Assembly: GCA_958405585.1 (NCBI GenBank) | Contig: CATYEP010000059.1 | Location: 1-9,926 of the forward strand | DNA from: an uncultured Eubacteriales bacterium | Lineage (GTDB): Bacteria > Bacillota > Clostridia > Christensenellales > Borkfalkiaceae | Length of the DNA: 9,926 nt | Reading direction: 5' to 3' | Shown: piece by piece, positions 6,748-9,926 of the stretch | Position numbering within the stretch: position 1 is the first letter of the stretch | Layout: each line of letters starts with the position of its first letter | Made by a program: the position numbers and the translations under genes | The notes under the pieces: generated by a model | What the model was told of the DNA's origin: nothing | Seen by the model: the letters and a program-made list of their open reading frames with translations, nothing else | Database searches by the model: none

Positions 6748-7590
6748 TTATTTGGTTTTTACGTCAATATTTAAGGGAGATGCGGCAGGGGAAGTATCAT
6801 TTGTTTTCTGATATTCATAAGGAATTTTTCCGATCAGAAGGTGTCTGAATTTTCCGCCGCATTTGTGATCGATGAGCAGGATCACGACAAATATGAAACA
6901 TCCGATGAGGCAGACAAGCATATCGTTCAGCGTGTCGTACATACCAATGTCGAGATATCCCCCGTCAATGACATAGGTGTTTCCGTCGGAAAGATATATG
7001 ACTGTTTTTACGATCCCGTCGATGACAACGGTTTCGCTGTGGGTGCCGTTCAGAAAATAGGAAGAAAATCCGTTGATGATCATATCTTCCTGCATATCAA
7101 TACCGAACAGGGCATAGCTCGCGTATTCGAACATTTCCCATAGGTTGGCAATCGTAAGAGAGAGCAGCGCTCCGACAAGCAGGCAAAGAAAAAAGTTCTT
7201 TTCAGAACGGTCGTTTCCCAGAATGCGTTTCATCAGCGTAAAGCCGGCGGCGGCAAACAAAAGACCGGAAATTCCGTGCAGGATCTCGTCAAAGCAGGGG
7301 ATCGTATAATAGACATCGTAACAACTTCCGAGAATGCCGCCTGCGATCAGGAAATAGAGCAGAAGATTAAAAAGGGCAGGAAAGCGGAAGCGGATAAGAT
7401 ATTCCGCCAAGAGAGCTACGGGCGCAAACATTATGTAAATAAAAGACATAAGGGCGTTGCGCGTTTGTCCCATGGCAGAAAAATAAATGCCCGACGCAAT
7501 GCAGAAAATAAAAAACAGGACAAGAATGATACAGGTCATAGGATCTTGCTTTAAGCGATCCGATGTATGCGAAAAAATTTTGCTTTTCAT
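6748..7590 (-). CDS. Multi-pass integral membrane protein, possibly YjdF/DUF2238-like
   Basis: 280 residues with about six hydrophobic segments: roughly 19-38, 46-66, 72-93, 104-121, 132-152 and 222-241. A polar, Asp/Gly-rich extramembrane loop (about 163-218) lies before the last helix, and the tail (242-280) is charged. Acidic residues sit in or beside helices in recurring motifs: FDEILHGISG (100-109), NLWEMFEY (149-156) and YDTLNDML (218-225). This spacing resembles the poorly characterised YjdF/DUF2238 inner-membrane family. I make that assignment from motif memory only, and the biochemical role is unknown. No signal peptide apart from the first helix. ATG 7590 is preceded by AGGAG (7596-7600) with a 5-nt spacer. 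It is transcribed alone from the promoter at 7642-7670 and ends at the shared terminator with proS. Confidence 0.85.
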   Translation of the reverse strand: MKSKIFSHTSDRLKQDPMTCIILVLFFIFCIASGIYFSAMGQTRNALMSFIYIMFAPVALLAEYLIRFRFPALFNLLLYFLIAGGILGSCYDVYYTIPCFDEILHGISGLLFAAAGFTLMKRILGNDRSEKNFFLCLLVGALLSLTIANLWEMFEYASYALFGIDMQEDMIINGFSSYFLNGTHSETVVIDGIVKTVIYLSDGNTYVIDGGYLDIGMYDTLNDMLVCLIGCFIFVVILLIDHKCGGKFRHLLIGKIPYEYQKTNDTSPAASPLNIDVKTK

Positions 7591-7641
7591 AGTTTCTCCT
7601 GGTTAATGATATGTCCGTGTGTAAAAATATATGCGAAGAAT

Positions 7642-7670
7642 ATTTTAACGGAAGAGTAAACTTGTGTCAA
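7642..7670 (-). promoter_or_regulatory. Promoter of the membrane-protein gene
   Basis: Minus strand: perfect -35 TTGACA (7670-7665), 17-nt spacer, -10 TAAAAT (7647-7642). Start is predicted near 7635, a leader of about 45 nt. The 145 nt between this promoter and the tRNA terminator show no convincing gene. Confidence 0.87.
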
Positions 7671-7815
7671 GCGAAGAGCAGAATAAAAATTTTGCAGACC
7701 GAAAAGACTGTGGACGATATTGACAAGGAAAGCGGCGCATGATTGTGTTTTCATTAAGTACACAGTTTGGGAAAAGCGAATACGAAAAATTCCGCATAGA
7801 ACCGTAAAAAACAAG

Positions 7816-7837
7816 AAAAAGCACCTTTTTAAGGTGC
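7816..7837 (-). terminator. Intrinsic terminator of the tRNA-Ser gene
   Basis: GCACCTT (7821-7827) pairs with AAGGTGC (7831-7837) around TTT, flanked by A5 (7816-7820) and T-rich sequence. On the minus strand the hairpin begins a few bases past the tRNA CCA end and is followed by TTTTT, then more T-rich sequence. Confidence 0.92.
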
Positions 7838-7842
7838 TTTTT

Positions 7843-7933
7843 TGGCGCAGAGAATGGGATTTGAACCCATGGTACGCTTATGACGTACACACGATTTCCA
7901 GTCGTGCTCCTTAGGCCGCTCAGACATCTCTGC
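7843..7933 (-). tRNA. tRNA-Ser (anticodon GGA)
   Basis: The minus strand folds into a class II tRNA of 91 nt. Acceptor GCAGAGA (7933-7927) pairs with TCTCTGC (7853-7847). The discriminator is G and CCA is encoded (7845-7843). The anticodon stem CACGA/TCGTG encloses CTGGAAA, placing anticodon GGA at 7899-7897. A long variable arm (GTACG/CGTAC) marks it as a serine tRNA. The T arm is ATGGG/CCCAT with loop TTCAAAT. It would read UCC and UCU codons. It is a single-gene unit with its own promoter and terminator. Confidence 0.97.
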
Positions 7934-7990
7934 ATTTTCAAATATTCAGCTTCGCCGGGAATAATCGCTCTTGCGTAAACCAGCTTATTT

Positions 7991-8019
7991 ATTTTATCTT
8001 TTTTTTGTCCGTTTGTCAA
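7991..8019 (-). promoter_or_regulatory. Promoter of tRNA-Ser
   Basis: Minus strand: perfect -35 TTGACA (8019-8014), 17-nt spacer, -10 TAAAAT (7996-7991). Predicted start is near 7984, about 50 nt before the mature tRNA 5' end, so a 5' leader would be removed by RNase P. Confidence 0.88.
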
Positions 8020-8134
8020 CAGTTTTTTACTCCTTTCCGAAAAAGCATATCCGTTTTTATGAAACATCTTTTCTGTCATAAAAAGCGGCGCAGTCTGTGC
8101 GTATGCGTTTTATGCTTGGGGAGAATAAGATCAG

Positions 8135-8169
8135 CGCCCGCCGACGGAAATACTTTCCGTCGGCGGGCG
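8135..8169 (-). terminator. Strong GC-rich hairpin after the PurF-homolog stop
   Basis: CGCCCGCCGACGGAAA (8135-8150) pairs perfectly with 8154-8169 around TAC, a 16-bp stem. It begins 7 nt past the TAA of the PurF homolog but has no T-run on the minus strand. On the plus strand T7 follows only about 10 nt later. Probably a 3' end or mRNA-stabilising hairpin; an efficient intrinsic terminator is less certain. Confidence 0.55.
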
Positions 8170-8176
8170 TATGCCG

Positions 8177-9580
8177 TTATTTTTTTCCGTTCCAGCAGTA
8201 AGTGCAGCACTTACAGGAAGGTATTCCCGTAGAGGACAGCATATCGTCCAGACGATGGTAACGCAGGGATGTGAATTGCAGTTCGCTTCGGATCGATTCA
8301 ATCATAGCTGCATATTCATCGCTGTCGGGATCGGTGTATTTATCCAGTTTCGTTTCGTAATTTTTACCTTCCAGGGCCGCGACTTTGCGGCGTGCGATCA
8401 ATTCAAGTTCAGAAGAAGATCTTGAAAAATTCAGGTAAGGGCATCCGAACAGCAGGGGCGGGCAGGCCAGACGTATATGAAGCTCTTTGGCTCCGCTTCC
8501 GTACAGAAAATCTGCCGTTCCGCGCAGCTGTGTGCCGCGCACCAGCGAGTCATCGATGAGAACCAGCCGCTTATTGCGGATCATTTCGTCAAGGGGAATA
8601 AGTTTCATATGGGCGATCAGGTCGCGGCGGCTCTGGTTTTGCGGCATAAAGGAGCGCGGCCAAGTGTGCGTATATTTCACGAACGGACGGGTCAGCGGAA
8701 GTTTGGATTTGTTCGCGTATCCGATCGCATGTGCCGTGCCGGAATCGGGAAGTCCTGCGACGGCGTCCGCAGTAATATTGTCGCGCTGTGCCAGCATGGC
8801 TCCGCAATGGTAGCGCATATTTTCTACATTCAGGCCTTCATAGGACGACGCCGGATTCCCGTAGTAGACCCAAAGGAAAGTGCAGATCTTCATTTCTTTG
8901 GAGGGAGGGTTGAGAACATCGATCCCGTCGGCGGAAATAAAGTCGATTTCGCCGGGGCCTAATTCTTTGAAATGCTGGTATCCCAGATTCAGATAGGCAA
9001 ACGACTCGAAGGAAACGCAGAAAGCTTCAGATTTTTTACCGATCACGACAGGCGTGCGTCCCATTTTATCGCGTGCTGCATATATCCCTTTGGATGTCAG
9101 GATCAGAATGGACATAGAGCCTTCGATGGCGTTTTGGGCGAGTTGGATCCCTTCCGCGATCGTTGATCCGCGGTTGATGAGGGAGGCACAAAGTTCTGTT
9201 GCGTTAATATTTCCGCCGCTCATTTCCAGAAAATGGGTAGCACCTTCGTCGAACGCTTTTTTTACGAGTGCATCGATGTTGTTGATCCTGCCGACGGTGG
9301 CGATTGCAAAATTACCGAGATGCGAACGTACAAGAAGCGGCTGCGGTTCGCTGTCTGAGATACACCCGATACCGATATTTCCCTTCATTTCATCGAAGTC
9401 GCGTTCGAATTTTGTACGAAAAGGTGAATTTTCGATATTATGGATCGCACGGTTGAATCCGCTTTCTCCATAGACGGCCATGCCTCCGCGCCGCGTACCG
9501 AGGTGGGAATGATAGTCCGTGCCGAAAAACAAATCAAATACACAATCCTTCTTTGAAGCTACGCCAAAAAAACCGCTCAA
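8177..9580 (-). CDS. Amidophosphoribosyltransferase (PurF) homolog with degenerate glutaminase site
   Basis: PurF makes 5-phosphoribosylamine from PRPP and glutamine, the first step of purine synthesis. Here (467 aa from the chosen start) the phosphoribosyltransferase half is well kept: GLPDSGTAHAIGYA (275-288), PRSFMPQ (308-314) and PRPP loop IDDSLVRGT (342-350). Likely 4Fe-4S cysteines are also kept: Cys233 (KICTF), Cys380 (FGCPY), Cys459 and Cys462 (CTYC near the C terminus). The N-terminal glutaminase half is altered: the invariant Cys after Met is Ser2 (SGFFGV), RYST is replaced by CISD, HNGN by VGRI, and the Asp of SDSE by Ala. Ammonia use or a regulatory role is therefore plausible. 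The frame reaches TTG 9607, but GGAGG (9589-9593) lies 8 nt before TTG 9580, which puts Ser where the family starts. Monocistronic, with its own promoter. Similar divergent homologs occur in other anaerobes (recalled). Confidence 0.87.
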   Translation of the reverse strand: MSGFFGVASKKDCVFDLFFGTDYHSHLGTRRGGMAVYGESGFNRAIHNIENSPFRTKFERDFDEMKGNIGIGCISDSEPQPLLVRSHLGNFAIATVGRINNIDALVKKAFDEGATHFLEMSGGNINATELCASLINRGSTIAEGIQLAQNAIEGSMSILILTSKGIYAARDKMGRTPVVIGKKSEAFCVSFESFAYLNLGYQHFKELGPGEIDFISADGIDVLNPPSKEMKICTFLWVYYGNPASSYEGLNVENMRYHCGAMLAQRDNITADAVAGLPDSGTAHAIGYANKSKLPLTRPFVKYTHTWPRSFMPQNQSRRDLIAHMKLIPLDEMIRNKRLVLIDDSLVRGTQLRGTADFLYGSGAKELHIRLACPPLLFGCPYLNFSRSSSELELIARRKVAALEGKNYETKLDKYTDPDSDEYAAMIESIRSELQFTSLRYHRLDDMLSSTGIPSCKCCTYCWNGKK

Positions 9581-9588
9581 ATCTTTTG

Positions 9589-9593
9589 CCTCC
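9589..9593 (-). promoter_or_regulatory. Ribosome binding site that sets a TTG start
   Basis: GGAGG on the minus strand lies 8 nt before TTG 9580-9578. It falls inside the reading frame that would begin at TTG 9607, which has no comparable site, so the shorter protein is preferred. A small dyad AATGC-TTT-GCATT (9606-9618) sits just upstream in the leader. Confidence 0.78.
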
Positions 9594-9650
9594 GTAAATA
9601 AATTCAATGCTTTGCATTCCGATCAATGATAAAACGCAAAATACCTTTTT

Positions 9651-9679
9651 ATTATAACATATTTGAATGAAAATGTCAG
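9651..9679 (-). promoter_or_regulatory. Promoter of the PurF homolog, extended -10
   Basis: Minus strand: -35 CTGACA (9679-9674), 17-nt spacer, perfect -10 TATAAT (9656-9651), with TG one base upstream. Start is predicted near 9644, a leader of about 64 nt before the TTG. I see no known purine riboswitch in a leader this short. Confidence 0.83.
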
Positions 9680-9926
9680 CAGATAAATTTGCCTGCAGAT
9701 ATTTTTTTAAAAAAATAATTTTTGGTATAAAATCAGGAATTTACGGTGTTTGTCCGATAAGTTGATAAAGTGTTGTTATCAGATCGAGATTTTGCTTGTT
9801 TATGGTTTCAGAATGATCGCAACGGACAAATTTTGCATTATTCCTAACCGACAGACGTTATTTATAAACCAGGCGAGCCGTCGCAAACATTGCGACGGCT
9901 CGCCTGCCGTTTCTGAAAATGAATAT
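9680..9926. other. Gene-free AT-rich region with inverted repeats
   Basis: There is no convincing gene. It contains a T7A7 tract (9702-9715) and a dyad TGATAA/TTATCA (9763-9768 and 9776-9781). A longer-range pair, TTTGTCCG (9749-9756) with CGGACAAA (9823-9830), encloses that dyad. A 38-codon minus-strand open stretch (9741-9857) gives a protein-like string ending LITTLYQLIGQTP, but it has no ATG/GTG/TTG start and no ribosome binding site in frame. It may be a gene remnant, a structured RNA or chance. Confidence 0.35.
9870..9906. terminator. Strong GC-rich 16-bp hairpin
   Basis: CAGGCGAGCCGTCGCA (9870-9885) pairs perfectly with 9891-9906 around AACAT. No good T-run follows on either strand (GGTTTATAAAT on the minus, GCCGTTTCTG on the plus). 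It probably marks the 3' end of a gene lying beyond the right edge. Orientation is undecided. Confidence 0.45.

Noticed and set aside
7587..7814. 75-codon minus-strand open frame before the membrane-protein gene
   Set aside because: It runs through the TTGACA/TAAAAT promoter and overlaps the start of the next gene, with no ribosome binding site.
7645..8079. 144-codon minus-strand open frame across the tRNA
   Set aside because: It contains the whole tRNA-Ser, its promoter and its terminator. These explain the sequence, and the frame has no ribosome binding site.
9581..9650. Purine or PRPP riboswitch in the leader of the PurF homolog
   Set aside because: The leader is only about 64 nt and shows just a 5-bp dyad; no purine-riboswitch core is recognisable.
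9702..9715. T7A7 tract as a terminator or origin element
   Set aside because: It has no GC stem and no DnaA-box cluster around it. It is better explained as an AT-rich element upstream of a promoter.

Overview
The window looks like chromosomal DNA of a Bacillota bacterium, most likely an anaerobic Clostridia-type lineage. The signs are a DegV-family gene, strong GGAG-type ribosome binding sites, consensus sigma-A promoters with 17-18 nt spacing, several U-tailed intrinsic terminators, a tRNA gene that encodes its own CCA, and a short archaeal/eukaryal-type prolyl-tRNA synthetase. No phage, transposon, CRISPR or plasmid genes are visible. This is mostly housekeeping sequence with a few oddities.

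Layout. Positions 2-178 hold the 3' end of an unrecognised plus-strand gene. It is followed by about 300 nt without a gene, containing imperfect direct repeats, competing stem-loops and two back-to-back hairpins (368-404 plus, 431-467 minus). Positions 479-4021 are a two-gene minus-strand operon: a phosphohexomutase followed by transketolase (tkt), driven by a strong promoter at 4050-4078 and ended by the terminator at 431-467. A divergent promoter region separates it from a plus-strand DegV-family fatty-acid-binding protein (4252-5145). Next comes proS (5250-6658), which has its own promoter but is broken in the middle by an apparent deletion of about 25 bp. A shared bidirectional terminator (6695-6739) separates proS from a minus-strand multi-pass membrane protein (6748-7590). 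Then come a minus-strand tRNA-Ser(GGA) (7843-7933) with its own promoter and terminator, and a minus-strand PurF homolog (8177-9580) whose glutaminase site is degenerate. The last 250 nt have no convincing gene, but contain inverted repeats and a strong GC-rich hairpin.

How the parts relate. The phosphohexomutase and transketolase pair joins sugar-phosphate interconversion with the non-oxidative pentose phosphate pathway. The PurF homolog would act on PRPP, also a product of pentose phosphate metabolism, but it is a separate transcription unit. DegV (membrane lipid supply), proS and tRNA-Ser (translation) are independent units, each with a recognisable promoter.

Most notable: (1) the frameshifting deletion in proS, whose stop codon overlaps an ATG in the frame of the second half; (2) the PurF homolog that has Ser in place of the catalytic Cys and has lost the other glutamine-site residues, but keeps the PRPP loop and the probable 4Fe-4S cysteines; (3) a nested palindrome lying exactly on the proS -10 box and start site.
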